Below, piece after piece: positions 7,879-16,078 of a stretch of DNA of 64,000 bases (position 1 is the stretch's first letter; each line of letters begins with the position of its first letter). Source of the DNA: Ruegeria denitrificans (lineage in GTDB: Bacteria > Pseudomonadota > Alphaproteobacteria > Rhodobacterales > Rhodobacteraceae); assembly GCF_001458295.1 (NCBI RefSeq), contig NZ_CYUD01000005.1:290817-354816 (forward strand), in the 5' to 3' direction. The notes beneath the pieces were generated by a model. That model had not been told where the DNA came from and made no database searches. It worked only from the letters and a program-made list of their open reading frames with translations. Position numbers and translations under genes: made by a program.

Positions 7879-9839
7879 ACAGGTTGGAACTTGGGGTCTG
7901 CTATTACCCCGAACAATGGGATCGATCGCTGTGGCGTGAAGACGCGCAGCGAATGGCCGAGATGGGGCTGGATTGGGTGCGCATAGCCGAATTCACCTGG
8001 GGCCTGATTGAACCGGAACGCGGTGTTTTCCACTGGGATTGGCTGGATGAGGTGATCGACATATTGGGAGAGGCAGGGTTGCGCGTGATGATGTCCACGC
8101 CCACCGCCGCCCCGCCAAAATGGCTGATCGACAAACACCCCGAGATTCTGCCGGTTGGCCCGGATGGGCGGGTACGCGGCTTTGGATCGCGGCGGCACTA
8201 TTGTTTTTCTAGCGATGTCTATCTGGCCGAGGCCTGCCGGATCGCGACCGAATATGCCCGCCGTTATGGCCAGAACCCATACGTTCACGCCTGGCAGATC
8301 GACAATGAATACAATGACCACGATACAGTGCTCAGCTATTCAAAAACGGCGCGGGACGGATTCCGGCGTTGGTTGTCTGATTGTTACGGGTCGATCGAGG
8401 TGCTGAATGACACCTGGGGGACCGTGTTCTGGGGATCGCTTTATTCCAGCTTTGATCAGATCGAATTGCCCAATGAACTGGTGGCCAGCCCCAACCCAAC
8501 CCATGCGCTGGATTTCGCACGTTTTTCCTCGGACCGGGTGCGGTTGTTCAACCGTGCGCAGGTGAATGTGCTGCGTCAGTATTCTCCGGGCCGGGACATC
8601 ACTCATAATTTCATGGCGGGCAGTTTCGAGTTTGATCACCACGCCGTTGCCGCCGATCTGGATATTGTCGGTTTCGACAGTTACCCGCTGGGCAATCTGC
8701 TGGGTTCGACCCTGTCTGAGGACGAAAAGCGTCGCTATTTACGAACTGGCGCGCCGGATTATCAAGGGTTTCATTGCGATTTGTACCGTTCGCAAGGCAA
8801 AGGTCGTATGTGGGTGCTGGAACAACAGCCCGGCCCGGTAGACTGGGCCGAGAAGAACCCCTCACCGGTGGATGGGATGGTGCGCCTGTGGACTTGGGCG
8901 GCCTATGCCCATGGTGCGCAGGCGGTAATGTTCTTTCGCTGGCGGCAAGCCAGATTCGCGCAGGAACAATATCATACGGCGCTGCTGCGCTCGGATGGCA
9001 GCCCGGATCAGGCGGCTGTGGAACTGGCGCAGGTCGCCGCTGAGCGGGAAAATCTGCCAGATGCACCGCGTGAGCGGGCGCACGTGGCCATATTGCTGGA
9101 TTACGAATCCATATGGGCAGCGGATATTCTTCCGCATGATGATACCTTCCCGAACGCGCGGATCATCCGCGAATGGTATGCCGGGCTTCGCACTTTTGGG
9201 GTCGATCTGGACTTTGTTGGGCCGCAGGATGACCTGAATGAGTATATCCTGATCGTTATCCCGCAAAGCATGATTGTTTCGTCTGAACTGGCCGCGAAAT
9301 TGCGGGGCAGCGGGGCGAAACTACTGATCGGCGCACGCGCGGGCAGTAAGACCCCGGATATGCACACGCCACTAAACCTTGCCCCCGGAGAATTGGCTGA
9401 CCTGACTGGCGTGACAGTCCGGCGCGCGGAATCGCTGCCCGAACTGGCGCAGGAAACGGTGCGCTTTCAGGACGGAGCGACATATGACTTTACCGGTTGG
9501 CGGGAAATCATCGAAACCAACGAAACGGTAGTGGCCAGTTTTTGCAGCGCGTACCGGGATGGTAGCCCGGCAATTGTGCGCTCGGATCGGGCGATCTATC
9601 TGGCGATGATCCCGCGCGGCCCGTTGCTGCATACCATCCTTTCGGACGCATTGAGCTGGGCGAACATTCCCGTCACAGATTGCGAACCGGATCTGCGGAT
9701 CACCCGCCGCGGAGGATTGGGATTTGCCTTTAATTTTGGGGCAACCGGGTTGTCATTACCGTCGGACGGCACACAGGGCTATTTGGTTGGTGGTTCTGAA
9801 ATTCCACCCTATGGGGTTTCGATCTGGCAAGACCGGTAG
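7875..9839 (+). CDS. GH42 beta-galactosidase (copy 1)
   Basis: A 654-residue glycoside hydrolase family 42 enzyme, expected to hydrolyse beta-galactosides. The N-terminus GVCYYPEQW is typical. The acid/base Glu lies in QIDNEYNDHDT and the nucleophile Glu in WVLEQQPGPVDW (GH42 NE and EQQPG motifs). A trimerisation-type domain follows (about residues 390-590) and a small beta domain closes the protein. The ATG at 7875 is preceded by GAGGGAAG and overlaps the permease stop; an upstream in-frame start would lie inside the permease. No signal peptide is seen, so it acts in the cytoplasm on imported substrate. A second GH42 (11038-12957, minus strand) is a clear paralogue. Confidence 0.92.
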   Translation: MNRLELGVCYYPEQWDRSLWREDAQRMAEMGLDWVRIAEFTWGLIEPERGVFHWDWLDEVIDILGEAGLRVMMSTPTAAPPKWLIDKHPEILPVGPDGRVRGFGSRRHYCFSSDVYLAEACRIATEYARRYGQNPYVHAWQIDNEYNDHDTVLSYSKTARDGFRRWLSDCYGSIEVLNDTWGTVFWGSLYSSFDQIELPNELVASPNPTHALDFARFSSDRVRLFNRAQVNVLRQYSPGRDITHNFMAGSFEFDHHAVAADLDIVGFDSYPLGNLLGSTLSEDEKRRYLRTGAPDYQGFHCDLYRSQGKGRMWVLEQQPGPVDWAEKNPSPVDGMVRLWTWAAYAHGAQAVMFFRWRQARFAQEQYHTALLRSDGSPDQAAVELAQVAAERENLPDAPRERAHVAILLDYESIWAADILPHDDTFPNARIIREWYAGLRTFGVDLDFVGPQDDLNEYILIVIPQSMIVSSELAAKLRGSGAKLLIGARAGSKTPDMHTPLNLAPGELADLTGVTVRRAESLPELAQETVRFQDGATYDFTGWREIIETNETVVASFCSAYRDGSPAIVRSDRAIYLAMIPRGPLLHTILSDALSWANIPVTDCEPDLRITRRGGLGFAFNFGATGLSLPSDGTQGYLVGGSEIPPYGVSIWQDR

Positions 9840-9910
9840 TCTTGGCGGTCCACATTCCTGTTTGCTGCAAGTAAAAGAAGCAAAACAATTCCATGGCGGG
9901 AGAATCGATT

Positions 9911-11035
9911 ATGGCTAAACGCACATCTCTTTCCAGACGCACGCTGCTGAAAGGCGCGGGTGCGTCTGTTTTGGCCGCCCCGCTTTACAGCAAAAGAGCG
10001 TTGGCATCTTCGGGTGAGATCAACGTTGTGATGTGGTCGGATTACCTGCCGCCAGAATTTCTGGAAGGGTTCGAAGCCGAGACAGGGATCAAGGTCAATC
10101 ATATCGGGATTGGCTCGAATGAAGAGATCCTCAGCATGATGATGGCCTCGGATGGTCGTGGGTTTGACCTTGTCACGCCTACAAACATGCGTTCCTTGCA
10201 ATGGGCACCGCTGGACCTGCTGCAACCCTTTGATCTGGATCGAGTGAACGTCGATGCGGTGAACCCGTCCATGATCAGGATTGGCACGGAATCATGGAAT
10301 CTTAACAAAAGCGGAACGCACTGGTTGCCGCATATCTGGGGCACCGAAGGGATCGCCTATCGCACAGATCTGTGGTCGCCCGAAGGTGACGCGCCATCTT
10401 TTGGGGACGTTTGGGCCGCAGAAAATGCTGGCAAGACTATGGGCCGGGCGCATTCGATGATGCTGTGCGCGGGTTTGTATTTGGAACGTATCGGTGAGAT
10501 GGAGCCCGAGTCGGTTTGGGATGCCTATGACGACGAAGACACCATGCGCAAAGTCTGGGGGCAGATCACGGATTGGTGCATCGAACGTAAGGACCGGATC
10601 AAGCTGATCTGGAATGATGCGGAAGCTCAGAAATTCGGTCTGTTGGAGGACGGCGTGATTGTGGGCCAAACCTGGGACGGGCCTCCGTTGGCATTGAAAA
10701 CGGCTGGGGAACCAGTGCACTACCAGGCTCCGATCGAGGGCGCGATGGCATGGGTGGATGGTCTTTCATTGCCGGTCGGGGCGGAAAACATCGAACAAGT
10801 CTACGCGTTTATCGACTATTTGTATCGACCCGAACCCGCCGGCGCTGCGGCAGCGGTGAATGGGTATAATACAGCCGTTCTCGGCGCTGAGGATTTCGCA
10901 GGCGATGAGTTCAGAATTAACTTTGCCGAGGCCTATCCGGGTGACTCGCTGGCCAACCTTAATCCGTGGCTGGCCGAAGCCCCGTGGTATGCCGATGCCC
11001 GTGCCGGGTTCGTCAACAGGTTCGAAAGTGCCTGA
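9911..11035 (+). CDS. Tat-exported extracellular solute-binding protein (PotD/family 1-like), orphan
   Basis: A 374-residue periplasmic binding protein with a twin-arginine signal (LSRRTLLKGAGASVLAAPL, about residues 7-25). The mature protein begins GEINVVMWSDYLPPEFLEGF, resembling spermidine/putrescine-type binding proteins, with a PHIWGTEGIAYRTDLW segment in mid-protein. I chose the ATG at 9911 because GGCGGGAG (9896-9902) is well placed before it; an ATG 18 bp upstream lacks a ribosome site. It is the last gene of the plus operon and ends 2 bp from the convergent GH42 gene. No matching permease or ATPase is adjacent, so it either serves a remote transporter or has another binding role. Confidence 0.82.
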   Translation: MAKRTSLSRRTLLKGAGASVLAAPLYSKRALASSGEINVVMWSDYLPPEFLEGFEAETGIKVNHIGIGSNEEILSMMMASDGRGFDLVTPTNMRSLQWAPLDLLQPFDLDRVNVDAVNPSMIRIGTESWNLNKSGTHWLPHIWGTEGIAYRTDLWSPEGDAPSFGDVWAAENAGKTMGRAHSMMLCAGLYLERIGEMEPESVWDAYDDEDTMRKVWGQITDWCIERKDRIKLIWNDAEAQKFGLLEDGVIVGQTWDGPPLALKTAGEPVHYQAPIEGAMAWVDGLSLPVGAENIEQVYAFIDYLYRPEPAGAAAAVNGYNTAVLGAEDFAGDEFRINFAEAYPGDSLANLNPWLAEAPWYADARAGFVNRFESA

Positions 11036-11037
11036 CG

Positions 11038-12957
11038 CTAACTCTGGTCGTGCCTGTCTTTGCGCAGGATGGTGACGTCACACGCCGCGATTTTGTGCCC
11101 ATCCCAAAGGACGGGCGCAGTCGTATAGTTCACCAGAAAGAAATGCTGCTCAGTCTCGCGTCGGCGCAGCCCATCGGGCATTGAATGCAAGGGCAGGTCG
11201 ACTTTTTGCGCGGCCATTGCGACGATTCTGTCCCAAAGCGCTTCGTCCGGGAAGCCCGCAAGGTACCACAGCCCGTTTTCGCCTTTCAGGGCGGGTGTCC
11301 TGTCGCAAAAGGTCAACAGGTCTGGCGCGTCACCGGACAGGCGATCCACCCAATGCTGCGCTGCGCCGCCGCCTTCAACTTTGCGCTGCACGTTGGGGGG
11401 CAGGGATTCGACCAGATCGACCTCACAATCCAACCCGGACAGGCCCGGACGACCTGAGATCGGAATTTGGAAATCACGCGTAATTGCGCCGGTGCGCGGC
11501 CCAAGGATGGCCAGATCACACCCTTCTGTCAGGCGGTGTTCCAGATCGCCATCCAACGTGGCCAGACCGGGCGCGAGGATCAGTTTGTATCCGGACTGGA
11601 GCGCGCCCGTCGCAGAGATGAAATCCACAGACAACCCCGCCCGCCGCAACGCACGATAGGTCGAAAAGACCAGCCGGAAATAGTTGAACTCGACCCCTTG
11701 CGGCTGTGCCGCCCATGCCCAGTCCGAGGCGTAATCGAACAGAATGGCAACGTCAGCCTGTGTTTGTGTCAGCGCGCCAAGTTTCGCCAGATCATCGGCG
11801 GTCTGACGTGCCTCGGCCAGCGCCGGGGCGGGTTTGTTGTTTGGCGTTAACAGGCCGGCATGCATTTGTTCCTGTGCGAACGGAGCTTGCCGCCAGCGGA
11901 AATAGCTGACCACTTCGGCCCCGTGCGCCACCGCCTCCAACGACCACAGGCGCACCATGCCGGGCAGGGGGGCGGGGTTATACGGCGCCCAGTTCACCGG
12001 GCCGGGTTGTTGTTCCATCACCCACCAACGCCCCCGCCCGACGGCGCGGTAGAGGTCGTGGTGAAACGCCTGCATATCCGGGTCGCCCTGTTGCAGAAAC
12101 GCTTTTTTATGGGCCTCGTCCGCCTCAAGCCGGTCCGAGAGAAACCCGATCGGATAACTGTCCCATGTGGCGATATCCAGATCCGCACCGACCTTGAAAT
12201 GATCAAAGTCCAGAATCCTGCCCATATAGTTATGCAACAGCGGCGCGTTGGTCAGTGGTCGCAGTACGTCAACCTGCGCTTTGTTGAACGCCACCACTTG
12301 ATCCGAACTAAACCGGCGAAAGGCCAGAACATGCGCGGGATTGGGTTCAGTCACGGTCAGGTTGGGCAGGTCGATCTGGTCGAAACTTGCATATTCCATC
12401 GACCAAAACACATTGCCCCAGGCCTCGTTCAGAGCATCGACCGAGCCATATTGATTGGCCAGCCACCGCTGAAAACCTCGCAAGGCAGGCTGGCTGTAGC
12501 TGACGGTCGTGTCATGGCACCCATATTCGTTGTCGATCTGCCAAGCCGCGACAAGCGGGTTTCGCCCATACCGTTCGCCCATGATCCGGACTATGCGGGT
12601 GCATTCGGCGATATATCCCTGATGGCTAAAACAATAATGTCTGCGTGAACCGAATTTGCGCAGTTGCCCCTGAGCGTCCACCGCTAGCATATCGGGGTGT
12701 TTTTCAAGCATCCAACGGGGCGGCGTTGCTGTGGGCGTGCCCAGTACTACTTTTAGGCCCGCGGTCCCCAGCACCTCAATTGCACGATCCAGCCAATCAA
12801 AGTGAAGATCGTCTGGGGTGGGCTCGATCCGACTCCAGGCAAATTCGCCGATCCGGACCCAGCTCAGGCCGGTTTCGACCATTCGCGCAGCGTCTGTGGC
12901 CCACATCTCTTCGGACCAATGCTCAGGGTAATAGCAAACGCCAAGTTCGGGATTCAT
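11038..12957 (-). CDS. GH42 beta-galactosidase (copy 2)
   Basis: A 639-residue GH42 enzyme, paralogous along its whole length to the one at 7875-9839 (same GVCYYPEHW start, QIDNEYGCHDT acid/base motif and MEQQPGPVNW nucleophile motif). No export signal is seen. It is the last gene of the ten-gene galactoside operon, and its start overlaps the lactonase stop by 4 bp (ATGA). With the GH4 enzyme it would release galactose from imported oligosaccharides for oxidation by the genes just upstream. Two GH42 genes meeting tail to tail, 2 bp from the orphan binding protein gene, suggest either duplication or the joining of two once separate operons. Confidence 0.92.
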   Translation of the reverse strand: MNPELGVCYYPEHWSEEMWATDAARMVETGLSWVRIGEFAWSRIEPTPDDLHFDWLDRAIEVLGTAGLKVVLGTPTATPPRWMLEKHPDMLAVDAQGQLRKFGSRRHYCFSHQGYIAECTRIVRIMGERYGRNPLVAAWQIDNEYGCHDTTVSYSQPALRGFQRWLANQYGSVDALNEAWGNVFWSMEYASFDQIDLPNLTVTEPNPAHVLAFRRFSSDQVVAFNKAQVDVLRPLTNAPLLHNYMGRILDFDHFKVGADLDIATWDSYPIGFLSDRLEADEAHKKAFLQQGDPDMQAFHHDLYRAVGRGRWWVMEQQPGPVNWAPYNPAPLPGMVRLWSLEAVAHGAEVVSYFRWRQAPFAQEQMHAGLLTPNNKPAPALAEARQTADDLAKLGALTQTQADVAILFDYASDWAWAAQPQGVEFNYFRLVFSTYRALRRAGLSVDFISATGALQSGYKLILAPGLATLDGDLEHRLTEGCDLAILGPRTGAITRDFQIPISGRPGLSGLDCEVDLVESLPPNVQRKVEGGGAAQHWVDRLSGDAPDLLTFCDRTPALKGENGLWYLAGFPDEALWDRIVAMAAQKVDLPLHSMPDGLRRRETEQHFFLVNYTTAPVLWDGHKIAACDVTILRKDRHDQS

Positions 12958-13814
12958 AGAATGACCCTGTGTTCGGCCTGCCCAATGCCTACGCCGGGGG
13001 CCGCAAAGGTCATGCCATTGGTGGTATGTGTGACAAGCGTTTCCGCATCCAAACCTTCGCGGGCGGTGGTGCAGAACAAGGTGGTCAAATCGTTGCCGCC
13101 GAATGCGGGGCAGGATACATGTGCGGCTTCAAACGTAATGGCCGCCAGAAACTGCCCCGTTGGTGAATAGACCGCGACACGGCTTGCGCCCCATTGCGCG
13201 ATCCAGATGTTTCCATTCGCGTCGACCACAGCCCCATCGGGGTTCAGGCCGTCAACGCGCAAGTCCAGAATTATTGTGCTGTCGCCCTCAGGCCAGCCGG
13301 TTTCCGAATTCAAAGGCCATTGCATGACCTGTTTCGTCACTGTGTCCGTATAGTAGGCGTAAGACCGGTCAGGCGCGAAACAGATCGCGTTTGAGATCGT
13401 GACATTTGGTACCAGTTGCCGCAGTTCCCCACGCCAATAGCGATAGATCGCGCCCGCGTCGGGTTCGGCACATTTGCCCATCGTCCCGATCCAGAACCCG
13501 CCCCACGGGTCAGCGCGCCCGTCATTTGAGCGCGTGGTCGGATTGTCTGCTTCAAGAAGGGTGATCAGGTCCTTGTGGCTGCTTTGCAGGTTGAACCGCC
13601 ACAAAGCTGTCTCAGACGCTATTAACAGCGTATCCCGATCCAGCCATCCCGCCGCTGATACATGTTCATCGAACTGCCAACTGCGAGGTTCGTTGTCTTG
13701 TCGCGTCATCAGAAGTTTGCCCAGAATGTCGAACCAGAACAGTTGCTGCCGCTCTGGGTGCCACAACGGCCCTTCTCCCAGCTCACAAGGTCGGTCGTCG
13801 AAGACGAAGCTCAT
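12954..13814 (-). CDS. SMP-30/gluconolaconase-family sugar lactonase
   Basis: A 286-residue six-bladed beta-propeller lactonase of the SMP-30/regucalcin family. Family hallmarks are LGEGPLWHPERQQLFWFDI at the N-terminus (metal-ligand Glu), TRSNDGRADPWGGFWIGTM (metal-ligand Asn) and the DGLNPDGAVVD strand (metal-ligand Asp). In this operon it should hydrolyse the galactono-lactone made by the dehydrogenase to galactonate, the second step of the oxidative galactose pathway. Both ends overlap neighbours by 4 bp (ATGA), indicating tight coupling. The function is inferred from family plus context; arabinono- or fucono-lactone could also be accepted. Confidence 0.85.
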   Translation of the reverse strand: MSFVFDDRPCELGEGPLWHPERQQLFWFDILGKLLMTRQDNEPRSWQFDEHVSAAGWLDRDTLLIASETALWRFNLQSSHKDLITLLEADNPTTRSNDGRADPWGGFWIGTMGKCAEPDAGAIYRYWRGELRQLVPNVTISNAICFAPDRSYAYYTDTVTKQVMQWPLNSETGWPEGDSTIILDLRVDGLNPDGAVVDANGNIWIAQWGASRVAVYSPTGQFLAAITFEAAHVSCPAFGGNDLTTLFCTTAREGLDAETLVTHTTNGMTFAAPGVGIGQAEHRVIL

Positions 13815-14416
13815 CCAACGGCCTCATCATAGGCAGCGACGATTTGTGCTGCCCGATTTGCGACTTCCGGGACAGTCATGTCGGGTTTGAACAGTGCCGA
13901 TCCGATGCCGAACCCATCTGCACTGGCCTTGATCCACAGGTCGAAGTTTTCAGGGCCTGCGCCGCCGACAGCGTAAACCTGCGTGCCCTGGGGCAGCACC
14001 GCGCGCAAGGCCGCAAGTCCCGCTGGGCCAGCCAAGGCACCAGGGAACAGTTTCAGCCCCGTAGCCCCGGCCTTGAGCGCGGCAAAGGCTTCGGTCGGGG
14101 TGAAGATACCGGGCCAGCTTTCCAGACCCAGCTGATGCGTGTGCGAGATCACCTCGGGGTCGCAATTGGGCGACACGATCAACCTGCCGCCAACCTCTGC
14201 CACCATGTCGACTTGCTGGGTTGTCAAAACGGTACCGGCCCCGACCAGGGCACGACCGCTGAATTCTTTAGCCAGAACGGTGATCGAGGCGAGCGGATCG
14301 GGTGAATTCAGCGGGACTTCGATTTTGTCAATGCCGGCGTCGATCAGAGCCCGCCCGGTGGCCACGGCGTCCTCAGGGCTCAGTCCGCGCAGAATGGCGA
14401 TGATAGGACGGCTCAT
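13811..14416 (-). CDS. dgoA: 2-dehydro-3-deoxy-6-phosphogalactonate aldolase (KDPG/KDPGal aldolase family)
   Basis: A 201-residue class I aldolase. It shows PIIAILRGLSPEDA, the IEVPLNSPDP strand, GAGTVLT, a SPNCDPEVI phosphate-side strand and the Schiff-base lysine in GLKLFPG. It should split 2-keto-3-deoxy-6-phosphogalactonate into pyruvate and glyceraldehyde 3-phosphate. The Pro-Leu-Asn-Ser after IEV is the pattern I associate with KDPGal rather than KDPG aldolases. The start at 14416 (MSRPIIAIL) is preferred; the longer frame would intrude 160 bp into the kinase gene. It overlaps the kinase by 4 bp, which supports the galactonate assignment. Confidence 0.85.
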   Translation of the reverse strand: MSRPIIAILRGLSPEDAVATGRALIDAGIDKIEVPLNSPDPLASITVLAKEFSGRALVGAGTVLTTQQVDMVAEVGGRLIVSPNCDPEVISHTHQLGLESWPGIFTPTEAFAALKAGATGLKLFPGALAGPAGLAALRAVLPQGTQVYAVGGAGPENFDLWIKASADGFGIGSALFKPDMTVPEVANRAAQIVAAYDEAVG

Positions 14417-15306
14417 GCGGTTTGCCTCGTTAAATTGCGAGCTTGCAGCAAGCCCGTCAGCGTACATTGCGTGCTGTTGGCGGTTTCCACAAACGCACCC
14501 TGTTGTTGCAGGGCTTTGGCATAGATTTCTGACAGGTTCTCGGCTCCGATGATCGCCAGTTGCTGACCCAGCCAATAGGGGCGGGTGGCCGCCAGTTCCG
14601 CGCCGATCAAAAAGCCCGAGAGCCGCGCCCGCGTAATACCGCTGTCCTGTCCCCGCAGCAAATCGGCGGCCCGCAGACCAAACAGCCGCGCCGCTAACTG
14701 TTCCGGTTTCGACAGCGCATCGGCTGTGGCCTCGGCAAAGGCGGCATCGTCCCAGCCTTCACCGACCGAGTGTTTCAGCACCGATTGCCCGCCCAGCAGA
14801 TCGAACATCTCGCCCGTCATGAAGGTTCGAAAGCTGACGACCTCACCGGCGCTGACTTGCACCCATTTGGTATGGGTCCCGGGCAGGCAAATCACCCCGT
14901 CCCAGTTCTGATGGGTGGCCAGAAAGCCAGAGATCTGGGTTTCCTCGCCGCGCATGACGTCCGGCGGGGCCGTTTGTTTTAATCCGGGCACTACGAAGGC
15001 GCGAATTCGGGTGTCTGTATTCGGCACGCGGAACGGAGCCACTGGGATTGGTTCACACGGAACCGCCGAATACGGGGCCTCGACCCAGCCCTGGCGCGCG
15101 CCGACCATACCGCAGGCAACCACGTCAATCGGAGCAGTGCCCAGCCATCCTTCGATCAGCTCGAACAGGGCAGGTTGGAACTCGTCCTTGCCCACACGCA
15201 CCATGCCTTTGTGCGATTGAGCGTGGTCCAGAACCTTCTGATCCTGCATGGCCCACACCCTCAGATGAGACGTTCCCCAATCGACCGCGATCCATTCTGT
15301 ATTCAT
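14413..15306 (-). CDS. dgoK: 2-dehydro-3-deoxygalactonokinase
   Basis: A 297-residue DgoK-family kinase. It starts MNTEWIAVDWGTSHLRVWAM with the ASKHA-like phosphate-1 loop (DWGTSHLR), followed by VVACGMVGARQGWVEAPY and LPGTHTKWVQV, all typical of this family. It phosphorylates 2-keto-3-deoxygalactonate to the 6-phosphate, which the overlapping aldolase gene product then cleaves. It begins 4 bp after the SDR gene ends, and its stop overlaps the aldolase start. Kinase, aldolase, dehydratase, lactonase and dehydrogenase side by side make the De Ley-Doudoroff pathway assignment strong. Confidence 0.92.
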   Translation of the reverse strand: MNTEWIAVDWGTSHLRVWAMQDQKVLDHAQSHKGMVRVGKDEFQPALFELIEGWLGTAPIDVVACGMVGARQGWVEAPYSAVPCEPIPVAPFRVPNTDTRIRAFVVPGLKQTAPPDVMRGEETQISGFLATHQNWDGVICLPGTHTKWVQVSAGEVVSFRTFMTGEMFDLLGGQSVLKHSVGEGWDDAAFAEATADALSKPEQLAARLFGLRAADLLRGQDSGITRARLSGFLIGAELAATRPYWLGQQLAIIGAENLSEIYAKALQQQGAFVETANSTQCTLTGLLQARNLTRQTA

Positions 15307-15310
15307 GGTT

Positions 15311-16078
15311 TTACCCCGTTACGACGACGCCGCCATCGACGGCCATGCATTGCCCGGTCATCGCCCGGCTAGCGTTCGAGGCCAGGAACAAGGTCGGTGC
15401 GATCATGTCCTCGGGCGTCAGGTGTTCTTTCAGACACTGTCGATCCAAATGGGCAGCCAGATCTTCTGGCGTGGCCCACATATCCAGTTGTTTTTGCGTC
15501 AGGACCCAACCGGGGGCTAGCGCGTTCACGCGGATGTTCTTCGGTCCAAGCTCGCGCGCCAAGGATCGCGTCATCCCGGTGATCCCGGCGTTTGATGTGG
15601 TGTAGATCGGATAACCTGAATTGCCCATCATGTAGCTGATTGAGCTGAAATTGACGATAGACCCTCCCTTATCCTTCATCTGGCGCGCAGCTTCCTGACA
15701 GGCAAAGTAATAGGCCTTGAGGTTCACTTCGATCATCCAGTCCCAGAACTCGGATGTAGTGTCCTCAAGCGCGTGACGTTTGTCGTTGGCGGCGTTGTTG
15801 ATCAGCACATTCAGGGGGCCATGCGCCTCGGCCGCCTTTTGCATGGTGGCGTGCAGCAAATCGGTATCCGTCATATCGCCTTGCATGAACAATGGCGCGC
15901 GACCGTGTTTGTCACGCATCTCTTCGACGAAATCGCTGGCATCCGAGCGGCCGATGAAAGCGACGTTTGCACCTTGGGCCAGACACCCATCCGTCAGTGC
16001 GGCGCCAACGCCCGAGCCGCCGCCGGTGATATAGACGGATGCCCCGTGCAGGTCGTGGAAGGTGGCGGGTTGGTCCAT
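15311..16078 (-). CDS. SDR-family dehydrogenase, probable galactose dehydrogenase
   Basis: A 255-residue classical short-chain dehydrogenase. It has an N-terminal TGGGSGVGAAL NAD(P)-binding loop, a NNAAND motif and a substrate-binding/catalytic stretch INFSSISYMMGNSGYPIY. The serine and tyrosine of the active site are present, but the usual YxxxK lysine is replaced by asparagine (YTTSN). The C-terminal GQCMAVDGG is typical. By position it should oxidise galactose to galactonolactone with NAD(P)+, the first step of the pathway. The Asn variant may still work (related sugar dehydrogenases with Asn here exist, to my recollection), but this is not certain. Its start overlaps the dehydratase stop by one base. 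Confidence 0.78.
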   Translation of the reverse strand: MDQPATFHDLHGASVYITGGGSGVGAALTDGCLAQGANVAFIGRSDASDFVEEMRDKHGRAPLFMQGDMTDTDLLHATMQKAAEAHGPLNVLINNAANDKRHALEDTTSEFWDWMIEVNLKAYYFACQEAARQMKDKGGSIVNFSSISYMMGNSGYPIYTTSNAGITGMTRSLARELGPKNIRVNALAPGWVLTQKQLDMWATPEDLAAHLDRQCLKEHLTPEDMIAPTLFLASNASRAMTGQCMAVDGGVVVTG

